DNA from: an uncultured Tenacibaculum sp.
GTDB lineage: Bacteria; Bacteroidota; Bacteroidia; Flavobacteriales; Flavobacteriaceae
NCBI GenBank assembly: GCA_947498055.1
Contig: CANMJA010000017.1
Coordinates: 28,526-92,525, forward strand
Direction: 5' to 3'
Length of the DNA stretch: 64,000 nucleotides
The translations under genes and the position numbers were made by a program. Shown piece by piece: positions 34,972-44,093 of the stretch. A model generated the notes under the pieces. The model did no database searches, was not told the origin of the DNA, and saw nothing but the letters and a program-made list of their open reading frames with translations. Every line of letters starts with the position of its first letter. Position 1 is the first letter of the stretch.

Positions 34972-35490
34972 TTATGTCTTGCTAATTTTCTGCAAATAAA
35001 TTTTAGCAGTTAAATACTGTCTATTGGTTTTATAGTTTTTTTTCTTTTCAAAATGTACGGATAATAACTTCCCTAACTGTTCTTGTTCTAGGTAATTAAT
35101 CAATTTTAAAAGAGAATGGTAATTTCCTTTTACTTCAAAGATTAATGTTTCTGTGATGGTTTGATTTTCTGTGAATAAATGAGGCGCATTAAAATCTACA
35201 ATTTGTAATTTTTCTTGTATAGAAAAGTTGGTGACATTTTGTAAAATAGTTTGCTGAAAAGAATGTTGAATAGAAATATTTCGAGATGTTAAAATAGAGT
35301 CGATATGTCTATTTTTACGTTGTAAAAAATTAATTTTTGTGCCAGCATTATCTAGTAACTCTTTTTCTTTTAATTCTTTTTCGTACTTATTTTTATAGGA
35401 AATTGTTTTTTTAATAGCGAACTGATATACTAGAAATAAGGCTAGAAGAAATCCTATTAATAAACCGATATTTTTTTGTTTACTACTCAT
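34972..35490 (-). CDS. GspM/PilO-like assembly protein
   Basis: A 172-residue bitopic protein: short cytosolic N-terminus, one membrane helix (IGLLIGFLLALFLVYQFAI), a coiled coil (KNKYEKELKEKELLDNAG) and a periplasmic ferredoxin-like domain (LIFEVKGNYHSLLKLINYLE). This is the PilO/GspM plan. Its start overlaps the end of the GspL/PilN-like gene by 8 bp, as expected for partners. Confidence 0.75.
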   Translation of the reverse strand: MSSKQKNIGLLIGFLLALFLVYQFAIKKTISYKNKYEKELKEKELLDNAGTKINFLQRKNRHIDSILTSRNISIQHSFQQTILQNVTNFSIQEKLQIVDFNAPHLFTENQTITETLIFEVKGNYHSLLKLINYLEQEQLGKLLSVHFEKKKNYKTNRQYLTAKIYLQKISKT

Positions 35491-36661
35491 AGTTTCTACT
35501 TATTAATAGTTCGAAAGAGCTTTTAGTAGCTCCTTTTTTACTAAAATCTAAAATAGTAACCGTATCTACCCATTTTTCTTTTTCTAAAGCATCTATAAAT
35601 AAGGTAAAATCAGCATTTTCTTTTACGATACCTCCAACCATTATTTTCTGAAAATTCACTTTTATTTCTTTTCCTTTTTTAAATCGACTTGTTATTGGTT
35701 GGTAATTTATAGCTGTTAACAAAATACTATTAGGTACCAATTCGCCAATTTTATCTAAATAGACAGCTACTTTAGATTGAGAAGCAGATTGTAAACTCTC
35801 TAAAACCATCTCTTTTGTTTTTACTTCTTTTTGCAAAGAAATAAGCTGGTCTTTATAAGTCTTGTTCAAAGAAAGTTCTGTAGCTAAACGATCTGATTTT
35901 GAAAAGTAATTGTTAAAAATAAAAAAATTAATCAGTAAAATAAATAGTAAAATACCTAAAGCTAAACTCAAGCTATTAGAGAAAAATTTCTTTTTCTCAT
36001 AAGTATCTGTTAAACGATTGTTTATTTCTTCAAGACCTAGAAAAGTATTCGTGTAATACGATAAAATTCCACTTAAAGAAAGCACATCGTAATTAGAAAT
36101 TTCCAATCCATTAATAGAAAAGAGTTGTTTTTCAGCGTGGTATTTTTCTATACGGTCTATTTCTGTTTCTTCAAGAATAATACTATTGTTTGTGGTAACA
36201 ATAGTACTATTTGGTTGTATGTAATTTAACAAACTTTTAATCGTTAAGTTACCTAAACCAATTCCTACAACTGCAATTCCTTTTTCTGTATATTTTTTTA
36301 TAAGCGTGTCTACATATTCTTTTCTAGCGATAGCAACAAAAGAAGTATCGTTGTTACTATACGTATCAAAATAAAAATCGGAAACACTAATATTAGGAAA
36401 AGCTTCTTGTACTAACATTAATTCGTTTTCATTGGTAAATGAAACCTTTTTGGTAAGTACTTGCTGATTATTAATAACTAAAAATAAGTGTTTTACACTA
36501 TTTTTAGACAATTCTTCTAATAGAGAAAATTGCGAACTGGTTTTTACAATTAGTTCTTTTTTCTTTTTTTCTAATTGTAAAAAGTTAATCTGCTCTTTGC
36601 CATTATTTGTATGCTCAGCAGCACTGTATATAGAACCATATGTGAATTTACGAGGAAACAC
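35483..36661 (-). CDS. GspL/PilM-PilN-like assembly protein
   Basis: A 392-residue protein that combines an N-terminal cytosolic domain of about 220 residues, resembling the actin-like PilM/GspL domain (IAVVGIGLGNLTIKSLLNYI, then the core IVTTNNSIILEE), with one membrane helix (SLALGILLFILLINFFIF, about 232-249), a coiled coil and a PilN-like periplasmic domain (PNSILLTAINYQP, LEKEKWVDTVTILDF). It would couple the GspE ATPase to the envelope parts. It starts with GTG overlapping the secretin stop codon by one base. Confidence 0.75.
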   Translation of the reverse strand: MFPRKFTYGSIYSAAEHTNNGKEQINFLQLEKKKKELIVKTSSQFSLLEELSKNSVKHLFLVINNQQVLTKKVSFTNENELMLVQEAFPNISVSDFYFDTYSNNDTSFVAIARKEYVDTLIKKYTEKGIAVVGIGLGNLTIKSLLNYIQPNSTIVTTNNSIILEETEIDRIEKYHAEKQLFSINGLEISNYDVLSLSGILSYYTNTFLGLEEINNRLTDTYEKKKFFSNSLSLALGILLFILLINFFIFNNYFSKSDRLATELSLNKTYKDQLISLQKEVKTKEMVLESLQSASQSKVAVYLDKIGELVPNSILLTAINYQPITSRFKKGKEIKVNFQKIMVGGIVKENADFTLFIDALEKEKWVDTVTILDFSKKGATKSSFELLISRNYE

Positions 36662-38889
36662 TAACGAATAATTGTTGGTTTTATTAATACAGAAAGCTTG
36701 CTTTTAGAAGCGGTTCTTGTACGCTTGCTAAAAAACCATTTGATAACAGGTATTCTTGCTAAAAAAGGTACACCAGAACCTGTGCTATTTTTTCTGTTTT
36801 CTTCTAAACCACCTAAAATAACAACATCTTGATCGCCAACACGGATGGTTGAATTAAACTCACGAGTGTTTAAACCAGGAGGTGCATCGGGTGCAATTCT
36901 GTCTCCATCGTTAAAGGCAGATTGCATTACATTAATATTTAAGGTGATTTGTTGATCTCCAGATACAATTGGTCGAATACCAATAGTTAAATCAGCATCA
37001 ATAGGAATGTAATTGTTGGTTTGTATGGTTTGCGGATTCTGAGATCCAATTACATCGGTTCTTTCTACTCTGTAATACGAACGTTCTCCGTTAGATAAAG
37101 TAGCTTGGTGTCCGTTTAATGTAGAAAGTTTAGGAGTAGATCGTACTTTTACATCTCCATTGGTTTCTAATAACTGAATTTTAGCAAAGAAATTAGGTAC
37201 TACTTTTCCTACGTTTAAAGAACCAAAACCATTAAACCCACCAATAATTTTATTTATGGTAGACGCTCCTAAAGTAGTTCCATTAATACCAGTTGAAGGG
37301 AATAAAGAACCACTATCTTTTACAGGATTTTCCCCTAAACCTAAATCAATACCTGTAGAAACGGAAGAAGAATTACTTACTTCTAAAATCATGACTTCAA
37401 TTAAAACGACAGGAACTGGTTTATCAATTTTAGTGATAAATTCCTTAAAACGTTCAATTTTTTGAGCATCTCCACTTACAATAAAAGTGTTGTGTTCTAT
37501 ATCTGTTTTAATTTCTAAATCTTGTGTAATTTCTTTAGGTAAAATATTTATTAAGGCTTCTGATTTTGAGCTGTAATTTCCGAATGTTTGACTATTTCTT
37601 GTGCTTATTCTTTGTTGGTTATTAAAGTTAGAACTTCTATTACCTCCTAAATTTCTGTTTCCATTGGTATTGGTATTGTTAATACCAGAATTGTTATTAA
37701 ATCCGTTAGAAGAAGAATTAAACCCAGAATTAAAACCACTAAAATTTCCTCCACCATTAAAACTTCCACCTCTATTGCTTCCTGTTTGTAAGGGTTGATT
37801 CATGATTTCTATAGAACGATGCATTAACGGAATGACTACAGAGCTCCTTAAAGATGCTTGTTGTTGTTTCCCAAAATAATAGATATTATTTTTCTTTTTG
37901 TAGGTAAATTCTGAATCTTCTAAAATTTTAACTAGTAAATTTTCATAGGTGATTTTTTTTGCTTTTACAGAAGCGGTACCAATATCTTTTAAAGGGGCAT
38001 TGGTAAACATATTAATGTTTAATTTATTTCCTATATCTTTTATAATAGAAGTAATAGGAGTATTTTCAAAATCTACTTCTACAACTTGTTTTGTACTATC
38101 TATTACTTTAAAAAAGAAATTAGAATCGTTATAACGTCGAGGTCTTGTAACGCCTCCGTTTTGCGAATTTCTTTGTCCGTTTCTCCTATTGTTACCAGAA
38201 TTGTTTGATTGCGCAATTGGATTAAATTCTCCTTCAAATAAATAGTAATCGTCTTTAGTAGTAATTACGGTTAAATCATTAGAAAAAGCCAATTTATCCA
38301 TCGCACTTTTAAAAGACTTGTTTTTTATGTATCCAGAAATAGTTTTGTTTCCTAAACCAGGAGAAAAAACTAAATTTTTACCTGTAACATCTGTAATCTT
38401 TTTAAAAGCAACGGCTAAAGTGTCGTTTTGTAATTCTATAGAAAATAAATCATTTACATTATCATAATCTACAGCAATAGGTCTGCTTTTTTTCCTTTTA
38501 GGAACAACTATAGGATTGTATTTTTTTAAAGAGATAATATTACCAGTAACATCGAAAGTTAATTTATGTTCTTTACATAAATATAAAATGATGTCTTTAA
38601 CCTTAGCATTCGAAAAATTATGTGTTAATGTAATGTTTTGAATATCGGAAGTAACACTTAGATTTACTTTTTTAGATTTACCAACCGCTCTAACAAAAGT
38701 TGCTAATTGGGTATCGCTAACATTAAAATCAACAGTTTGCGACAATCCAACAATTGATTGTTGTAAATCTTGTAATTGCCCTAGTAGTTTTTCTATTCGT
38801 TCTTTTTCTTTTGCATCTGTTTCTTGTGCATAGAAGATAAAACTTCCTGCAAAGAATAGTAATGATAGTAAAAAATATTTTTTCAGCAT
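36661..38889 (-). CDS. gspD: Secretin (outer-membrane channel)
   Basis: A 742-residue protein with signal peptide (ending FIFYAQ), an N0-like domain (about 60-125, VDFNVSDTQLATFVRAVG), further N-domains, an Asn/Gly-rich low-complexity linker (about 365-425), an N-domain with FIVSGDAQKIERF, and a typical C-terminal secretin domain: VPVVLIEVMILEVSNSSS, VRSTPKLSTLNGHQATLSNG, VGDQDVVILGGLEENRK and VPFLARIPVIKWFFS. It forms the outer-membrane pore for the machine. The linker replaces part of the usual N2-N3 region. Confidence 0.93.
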   Translation of the reverse strand: MLKKYFLLSLLFFAGSFIFYAQETDAKEKERIEKLLGQLQDLQQSIVGLSQTVDFNVSDTQLATFVRAVGKSKKVNLSVTSDIQNITLTHNFSNAKVKDIILYLCKEHKLTFDVTGNIISLKKYNPIVVPKRKKSRPIAVDYDNVNDLFSIELQNDTLAVAFKKITDVTGKNLVFSPGLGNKTISGYIKNKSFKSAMDKLAFSNDLTVITTKDDYYLFEGEFNPIAQSNNSGNNRRNGQRNSQNGGVTRPRRYNDSNFFFKVIDSTKQVVEVDFENTPITSIIKDIGNKLNINMFTNAPLKDIGTASVKAKKITYENLLVKILEDSEFTYKKKNNIYYFGKQQQASLRSSVVIPLMHRSIEIMNQPLQTGSNRGGSFNGGGNFSGFNSGFNSSSNGFNNNSGINNTNTNGNRNLGGNRSSNFNNQQRISTRNSQTFGNYSSKSEALINILPKEITQDLEIKTDIEHNTFIVSGDAQKIERFKEFITKIDKPVPVVLIEVMILEVSNSSSVSTGIDLGLGENPVKDSGSLFPSTGINGTTLGASTINKIIGGFNGFGSLNVGKVVPNFFAKIQLLETNGDVKVRSTPKLSTLNGHQATLSNGERSYYRVERTDVIGSQNPQTIQTNNYIPIDADLTIGIRPIVSGDQQITLNINVMQSAFNDGDRIAPDAPPGLNTREFNSTIRVGDQDVVILGGLEENRKNSTGSGVPFLARIPVIKWFFSKRTRTASKSKLSVLIKPTIIR

Positions 38890-38895
38890 TTTATT

Positions 38896-39249
38896 TTAAT
38901 TTACTTTAAAACTTAAAGTAGTAGAAATGGTTTCGTATTCAGAATTTCTTGCATTTATTTGCCACTGATAACTTCCTTTCGTAAACTCTTCCTTGAGGGT
39001 AGTTGTAGGTAAAAGCGTATCTAAAACTATTTGAGGTGCATTAAAAAAGCTAGGAGTAACCACTTGTACGTGGTATTCTTCGGCATTTTCAATGGCGTCC
39101 CATTTAAAAACAATCGTACCTTCTGGCATTTCACTACGATCAGCGGGTGCATTAATAGTCATTTCTTCATCAGAAATATCGTCAATAAATATAGCTTCGC
39201 ATGAGAGGCAACTAAAAATTGGAAGTATAAGAAATAAGATCTTTTTCAT
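38896..39249 (-). CDS. Lipoprotein with a fibronectin III-like domain
   Basis: A 117-residue lipoprotein (lipobox SCLSC, Cys about 17). Residues 30-115 form one FN3-type fold: TINAPADRSEMPEGTIVFKW, AEEYHVQVV, GSYQWQINARNSEY. It lies 6 bp upstream of the secretin gene in the same operon. It may act as a pilotin-like partner of the secretin; this is inference from position. Confidence 0.7.
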   Translation of the reverse strand: MKKILFLILPIFSCLSCEAIFIDDISDEEMTINAPADRSEMPEGTIVFKWDAIENAEEYHVQVVTPSFFNAPQIVLDTLLPTTTLKEEFTKGSYQWQINARNSEYETISTTLSFKVN

Positions 39250-39254
39250 AGGTT

Positions 39255-39980
39255 TTAAAATTCAAAACTACTTTTTGTAAGTTCTTGTTCTAATTTTTCT
39301 GGATTTCTTTTTGTCATAGAAGTACAAATACTTCCTTCCTCAACAATAGTAGCGATTCGTATTTTTCTTCTCGAAGTAGCTTCCCAACAAAAAGAAGCTA
39401 ATTTATATCCAAAAAGACTTGATTTTGCTAAATCTAACTTAGCAATTACTCTTCCTTTATTATAAAATACAAACCATTGTTTTGTATGTGTGTCCGTTTG
39501 TAAGTAAACAGCATCTGCTTTCTTAAAAGTACTAGCAAAAATAGTACTTGGTGTTATTTGTAAGCCAGAAACTAAGGTAGCTCTAGGGCTTCTTTTTAAA
39601 TAATTGAAAATAGAAATTTGTTTGTTTAAGGTTTCAACAACACCCACTTTATCTTCTATTTCAATATTTAAATAAGTTGGTTTTGGTTGTATACTATCGT
39701 TAAAAACAATTGTACTATTTTCGTTTTTATGAACACTTGCTTTTTTATATTTTTGAAATGTTGTTTTGGTAAAAACTTTTTCAACAATTCTTAAGCGAAT
39801 CTTATTTTCATAGGTAGGAATACCAATAGTAGTGAAATCTGTTTTATGTACAGATTTCTGTTTTTTACCCACAACTCCTAACTCTGTGTAGGATAATGGA
39901 GTGTAATAATCCTGTTTTTGTGGCAATGTGCTGCACGACATAAAAAGAATTATGCAAAAAAAGAATAGCAATTTTCTCAT
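39255..39980 (-). CDS. Lipoprotein, first gene of the secretin operon
   Basis: A 241-residue lipoprotein (lipobox LFMSC, Cys about 16) of unknown fold, basic and beta-rich (ADAVYLQTDTHTKQWFVFYN, GRVIAKLDLAKSSLFGYKLA). It precedes the FN3 lipoprotein by 5 bp and shares a divergent promoter region with the pseudopilin gene. It is probably an outer-membrane accessory of the secretion machine. Confidence 0.65.
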   Translation of the reverse strand: MRKLLFFFCIILFMSCSTLPQKQDYYTPLSYTELGVVGKKQKSVHKTDFTTIGIPTYENKIRLRIVEKVFTKTTFQKYKKASVHKNENSTIVFNDSIQPKPTYLNIEIEDKVGVVETLNKQISIFNYLKRSPRATLVSGLQITPSTIFASTFKKADAVYLQTDTHTKQWFVFYNKGRVIAKLDLAKSSLFGYKLASFCWEATSRRKIRIATIVEEGSICTSMTKRNPEKLEQELTKSSFEF

Positions 39981-40010
39981 AGATACTTATAAATGTATGA
40001 AATTTATCTG

Positions 40011-40018
40011 CAAAAGTA
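40011..40018 (-). promoter_or_regulatory. -7 box of the secretin operon
   Basis: TACTTTTG on the minus strand, 31 bp before the first ATG. It is identical to the opposing box at 40031-40038. Confidence 0.5.
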
Positions 40019-40030
40019 GTATAAATATTT

Positions 40031-40038
40031 TACTTTTG
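40031..40038 (+). promoter_or_regulatory. -7 box of the GspG-like pseudopilin gene
   Basis: TACTTTTG on the plus strand, 20 bp before the ATG at 40058. Confidence 0.5.
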
Positions 40039-40057
40039 GGGCATCAAAATACAAACT

Positions 40058-40477
40058 ATGAATTTTAAGAAGAGTTTATTAACTAAAAGAGTAGCAGCAT
40101 TTAATCTACAAGAGTTGTTAGTTGTGTTGGTAATTATTGGAATTTTAATTCTGATAGCTTTACCTAATTTAATGCCAATGATTGCAAAAGCAAAAAGTTT
40201 AGAAGCGCAAACACAATTAAAACATGTGTATAGTTTGCAAAGAAATCATTTTTTTATGCACTCTAAATATGCCAATGATTTTAATGCAATCGATTTTATT
40301 GTACCTACTAGTGTTAAGGAAAACGGAAAGTCTAATTACAGTTATCAAATCATAGAAGCTACTAATAATTCTTTTAAAGCAAAAGCAGTTGCTGTAACCG
40401 ATTTTGATGGAGATGGTGTTTTAAATGTTTGGCAAATAGATCAAGATCAGAATTTAACAGAGTTAGTAAAAGATTAA
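40058..40477 (+). CDS. Major-pseudopilin-like protein (GspG type)
   Basis: A 139-residue pilin-like protein. The N-terminus AA|FNLQELLVVLVIIGILILIALPNLMPMI is a classic type III signal plus hydrophobic helix with Glu5 and the kink Pro at about 22, with Ala before the cut. The C-terminal DFDGDGVLNVWQIDQDQNL is an EF-hand-like calcium loop, matching the calcium site of GspG-type major pseudopilins. It is transcribed divergently from the secretin operon, separated by 77 bp. Confidence 0.85.
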   Translation: MNFKKSLLTKRVAAFNLQELLVVLVIIGILILIALPNLMPMIAKAKSLEAQTQLKHVYSLQRNHFFMHSKYANDFNAIDFIVPTSVKENGKSNYSYQIIEATNNSFKAKAVAVTDFDGDGVLNVWQIDQDQNLTELVKD

Positions 40478-40502
40478 CTTTTATAGACTTGTAGCTGCTT
40501 GT

Positions 40503-40667
40503 ATGGTTTTGTTCTTCGTAAATAATGATAATATTGTACTGTTTTTAATCTTTATGGTGTTGTTATTTATTATTAAATATGATAAAGAAAATGGATCTTA
40601 TTCTGACTCCATTTTAGATACGGATGATTTTGATGGATCTAATTCTGATTTTCACGATTTTGATTAG
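40503..40667 (+). CDS. 54-residue membrane microprotein
   Basis: A small ORF starting ATG GTT TTG and ending TAG directly before the next ATG. It encodes one membrane helix (NIVLFLIFMVLLFIIKY) and a strongly acidic tail (DTDDFDGSNSDFHDFD). The perfect abutment with the next gene and the clear topology support it as real. It may be co-transcribed with the GspG-like gene 25 bp upstream. Confidence 0.55.
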   Translation: MVLFFVNNDNIVLFLIFMVLLFIIKYDKENGSYSDSILDTDDFDGSNSDFHDFD

Positions 40668-41075
40668 ATGGAAACAGAGATGATAAAACTGAATTTTACA
40701 GACAGATTAACAAATTTTACGATTGAAGAGCTAATAGAATATTTGAGTTCTAATTACTACGAAAAAGAAATTATAGACAAAAAAATAACTGAAAGTAATC
40801 TTACTATTACAGAGCAAGAAAAACTATTAAATAAAATAACACTAGCCTATCATAGAATCAAGGAACCTTTAGAGTTAGATTTGGTTCTTTTTTATGTGTT
40901 TTTCCCTCTTGGTTATGTAAATTCTTTTTCAGAAACAGAGGATGAAAATTTTAAGAGATTTAAAAAGTTTCGCTATTTAAGAAAAATAAAGGAGTATTAT
41001 ATCTTTTCGGTTATAGGTATTATAATTTATAGTCTAATTATTCCTTTACTTTTTTATTCTTATTGCTTAACATAA
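40668..41075 (+). CDS. Uncharacterised small membrane protein
   Basis: A 135-residue protein with an acidic helical N-terminal half (IEELIEYLSSNYYEKEIIDK) and two membrane segments in the second half (LDLVLFYVFFPLGYVNSF and IFSVIGIIIYSLIIPLLFYS). It follows the microprotein without a gap. A start four codons later (MIKLNF) is equally possible. No function recognised. Confidence 0.6.
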   Translation: METEMIKLNFTDRLTNFTIEELIEYLSSNYYEKEIIDKKITESNLTITEQEKLLNKITLAYHRIKEPLELDLVLFYVFFPLGYVNSFSETEDENFKRFKKFRYLRKIKEYYIFSVIGIIIYSLIIPLLFYSYCLT

Positions 41076-41095
41076 TAAAACATGTTTTAATTTCT

Positions 41096-41929
41096 ATGGG
41101 TTTACTAATAATGTATATCGTTTTTTCTTCTTTTTTAATTTTCATCATGGTTTTTGTTTTTAAAAAAGTAAGTAAAACACACACAGAAATTAATACCTTT
41201 AAAATTGGGAATAAAAAAAGTACAGAGAACGAAAAAAAACTTATACGAAGAGATAGTATTATAAACATTACTATTTATGCATTATTAATAGTGGTAACAA
41301 TAATAAGCATGTTGTTATATGGAGCCCAAAGTGTAGAAAATGAAAATAGATATATAAATTACCTAATAGGAGGTTTACAATTTCAAATAGTATCTTCTAT
41401 TCTCTTCATACTACTTAGCTTTTTAAATCCTTTTATATTTTTTCCTGAAAAAATAATAGAAAAACTAAAGGAGAGAGATACTTTTTTAAAACACATAATA
41501 GTAAATAAAAAAAAATCTTTTATAATAAGAATGTTACTTTCAGTGTCCTTAATATCTTTTTTTGTATTTAAAAAATGGTTAACCTTTATTCCGTATTATG
41601 TAAATTATGGAGTTTTACAAGGAATTAATATTTTATTATTACTGTATCTTTTTAAGAATCTATTTTTTATGAAAACTAATCCGTTAGGTTTTTTAAAATT
41701 GAATATTTTACGATTGGTAAATGGCGTTTTGTATATTAAAATTTTTGCTTTTGTTTTAATTCCATTAGCACCATTTACTATGTTAACATTACATGTTTTA
41801 GGGTTTGATGAAAATGAATTTCCTTTTTGGCCTATGCTTTTCATAGTTTTTAATGGATTACTAATTTTATTAGAATTAAAGAAAAAACAAGCGAAGAAAG
41901 CGAAAAGAAGAAAAAATAAAATAGCTTAA
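41096..41929 (+). CDS. Uncharacterised multi-pass membrane protein
   Basis: About 277 residues with about seven hydrophobic segments and a basic C-terminal tail (KKKQAKKAKRRKNKIA). I used the ATG at 41096; an alternative TTG at 41063 would overlap the upstream gene by 13 bp. No family motif found. It appears to form a small operon with the two preceding membrane-protein genes. Confidence 0.6.
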   Translation: MGLLIMYIVFSSFLIFIMVFVFKKVSKTHTEINTFKIGNKKSTENEKKLIRRDSIINITIYALLIVVTIISMLLYGAQSVENENRYINYLIGGLQFQIVSSILFILLSFLNPFIFFPEKIIEKLKERDTFLKHIIVNKKKSFIIRMLLSVSLISFFVFKKWLTFIPYYVNYGVLQGINILLLLYLFKNLFFMKTNPLGFLKLNILRLVNGVLYIKIFAFVLIPLAPFTMLTLHVLGFDENEFPFWPMLFIVFNGLLILLELKKKQAKKAKRRKNKIA

Positions 41930-42044
41930 TTTTAAGTTAGAGTATATATATCTTAAAGCATAAATAGATACTAGAAAATAGTATGCCTATAATTAAGTAT
42001 ACTTAAAAAGTAAGTTAAACACTTATTTTAAGACTGAATAGTTT

Positions 42045-42590
42045 ATGAAAAAACACTTAACATTATCTAATTTAATTTTTGTAATTGTACTTTTTTTAAT
42101 GTTTTATAAACCATCAAGAATATGGTTTATACGTCAAATGTCTTTTTCGCCATCTATAGAAAAAATAACAGATAGCCCTAAGATTTCTAATTACAATTGG
42201 GAGTTACAAGGATTAAATACCAAAGAAATTAATTTTTCAGAGTTAGAAAACAAAGTGGTTTTTCTTAATTTTTGGGCAACTTGGTGTCCACCTTGCGTAG
42301 CGGAATTGCCTTATATTCAAGAATTTTATAATGCATACAAAGATAAAATAGCTTTTGTATTTATAACGAATGAAAACTGGAAACAAGTTGATGCTTTTTT
42401 TAAAAATAAAGGCTACAATTTTCCGGTTTATCAATCTAATGGAAACTATTTAGAAGGTTTACCTCCGGTAACATCTATTCCAAGAACTTTTCTAATAGAT
42501 AAAAAAGGAAATATTAGAGTAGACAAATCCGGATCTGCAGATTGGAATAGCGCTAGTTTTCGAAAAGAAGTAGAAGAACTTTTAAAGTAA
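42045..42590 (+). CDS. TlpA-like membrane-anchored thioredoxin
   Basis: A 181-residue thiol-disulfide oxidoreductase anchored by one N-terminal helix (LSNLIFVIVLFLMFYK) with the domain outside the cytosol. The active site is FWATWCPPCVAELP (about 77-90) and the cis-Pro loop is TSIPRTFLIDKKGNI. WCPPC is typical of reductases of the TlpA/ResA group, which serve cytochrome c maturation or periplasmic repair. It stands alone. Confidence 0.9.
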   Translation: MKKHLTLSNLIFVIVLFLMFYKPSRIWFIRQMSFSPSIEKITDSPKISNYNWELQGLNTKEINFSELENKVVFLNFWATWCPPCVAELPYIQEFYNAYKDKIAFVFITNENWKQVDAFFKNKGYNFPVYQSNGNYLEGLPPVTSIPRTFLIDKKGNIRVDKSGSADWNSASFRKEVEELLK

Positions 42591-42864
42591 TTTTCTCTTA
42601 TAACACTTTTTAAAATACAAATCACAAATATTTATTTAGCTCAATACTTCTAAAGAATCTTAAACCTCTTGCTTAAGTTAATAAATAAGGTTCTAATTTA
42701 AAAAAGACAGAATCACTTTCATCAATCTAAAACCTAATAAATACTAAAAGAGGGCATAAATAGATTGAAAGAGATCAAATATATAATTGTCTTTTATTTG
42801 GAGAAATAAGTCAACCATATTTGTATTATACAATATACTTAATAAGATTTTAAAAAGAATAAAA

Positions 42865-43971
42865 ATGAAATTATTTGCCTTTGTTATCGCAATTCTATTA
42901 ACCACACCATCTCTATTTTCACAATCAGACATTCGTTTTGAAGATAAAAATATAGATGCGGCAGTTAGAAAGATTATTCGTAATAAAAATGGGAAAATTA
43001 CAGCAAAACAAGTCGAAAGAGTAAGAATACTTAGGTTAAGTTCTAAACAAATAACAAATTTTAAAGGGGTAAAACATTTAGTAAATTTAAGAGAAATAAG
43101 TTTACGAGGTGCAACTATACAAAGTTTTAGAGGACTTAAAGAACTGAAAAACTTAGAGAAATTAAATGTAATAAATACTAAAATTAAAGATCTTAGTAAA
43201 ATAGCCAAACTAACGAGTTTAAAAGAATTATATATTAATGATAATGGTATAGAAAAGATTGGTGTTTTAAAGAATCTCATAAACCTAGAAAAACTAGGTA
43301 TAGCAGAAAATAACATATCAGATATTTCTGTATTAAGAAATTTTAAAAAGTTAAAACTTCTAGCAATTCAATATAACCCAATAAAAGATATAGGAGTATT
43401 AAGTCAATTAAAAGAATTATCTAATCTTAGATTTAGTAAAACAGAGGTAACAGATATAAGTCCTATAGCAAAGCTTACTAAATTAAAAAGTTTGTCTATG
43501 TCTTCGTTGCCTATTCAAAATATAAAAGCACTTTCAGGTTTGATTAATTTAGAAAGATTATGGATGTATAGTAATAAAAAAATCACCAATATCTCTGCTA
43601 TTTCGTCATTAGTAAACTTAAAAGAACTAGGAATTCAATTCTGTAAAATTCAAAGTATTCAACCTTTAAAAAACATGACAAAACTTAAAAGTTTAGATAT
43701 GAATGGAAATAATATTTCAGATATATCTAGCTTAAAAAATCTCACTAATTTAGAAAGGTTAACAATGAATAAAAATGGAATTTCTAATATTAATTCCTTA
43801 GAAAAACTATTAAAATTAGAACATTTAAGTGCTTCCAATAATCATATTTCAGATATAAGAGTATTACTAAAACTAACTGAAAATTTATCTAGTGTTTATT
43901 TATATAAAAACCCTGTAAAGAAAGACGAAACATTTAAAAAAGTATCTAATTTAATAGAAGTAAAATTATAA
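42865..43971 (+). CDS. Secreted leucine-rich-repeat protein 1
   Basis: A 368-residue protein with a signal peptide (MKLFAFVIAILLTTPSLFSQ) and about thirteen 22-residue leucine-rich repeats of internalin type (LxxLxxLxLxxNxIxDIS), for example LKELYINDNGIEKIGVLKNL. A short helical cap (DKNIDAAVRKIIRNKNGKI) precedes the repeats. I took the ATG at 42865, where the signal peptide begins, not the longer frame upstream. It has no C-terminal sorting domain. It is paralogous to the next gene. Confidence 0.85.
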   Translation: MKLFAFVIAILLTTPSLFSQSDIRFEDKNIDAAVRKIIRNKNGKITAKQVERVRILRLSSKQITNFKGVKHLVNLREISLRGATIQSFRGLKELKNLEKLNVINTKIKDLSKIAKLTSLKELYINDNGIEKIGVLKNLINLEKLGIAENNISDISVLRNFKKLKLLAIQYNPIKDIGVLSQLKELSNLRFSKTEVTDISPIAKLTKLKSLSMSSLPIQNIKALSGLINLERLWMYSNKKITNISAISSLVNLKELGIQFCKIQSIQPLKNMTKLKSLDMNGNNISDISSLKNLTNLERLTMNKNGISNINSLEKLLKLEHLSASNNHISDIRVLLKLTENLSSVYLYKNPVKKDETFKKVSNLIEVKL

Positions 43972-44093
43972 ATTTATCTCAAAAGGAGCTTCTACAGATT
44001 TTTAAAACTTGTAAAGTCCTTAAAAATTGGTTTACTCAAACCAGAAGAGTAATTTTTTTAGGTAGTTAAAAGTAACATTATAAAAACATAAAA

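Noticed and set aside
37601..37798. Leu/Pro-rich plus-strand frame inside the secretin gene
   Set aside because: It is the complement of the Asn/Gly-rich linker, so the odd composition comes from that.
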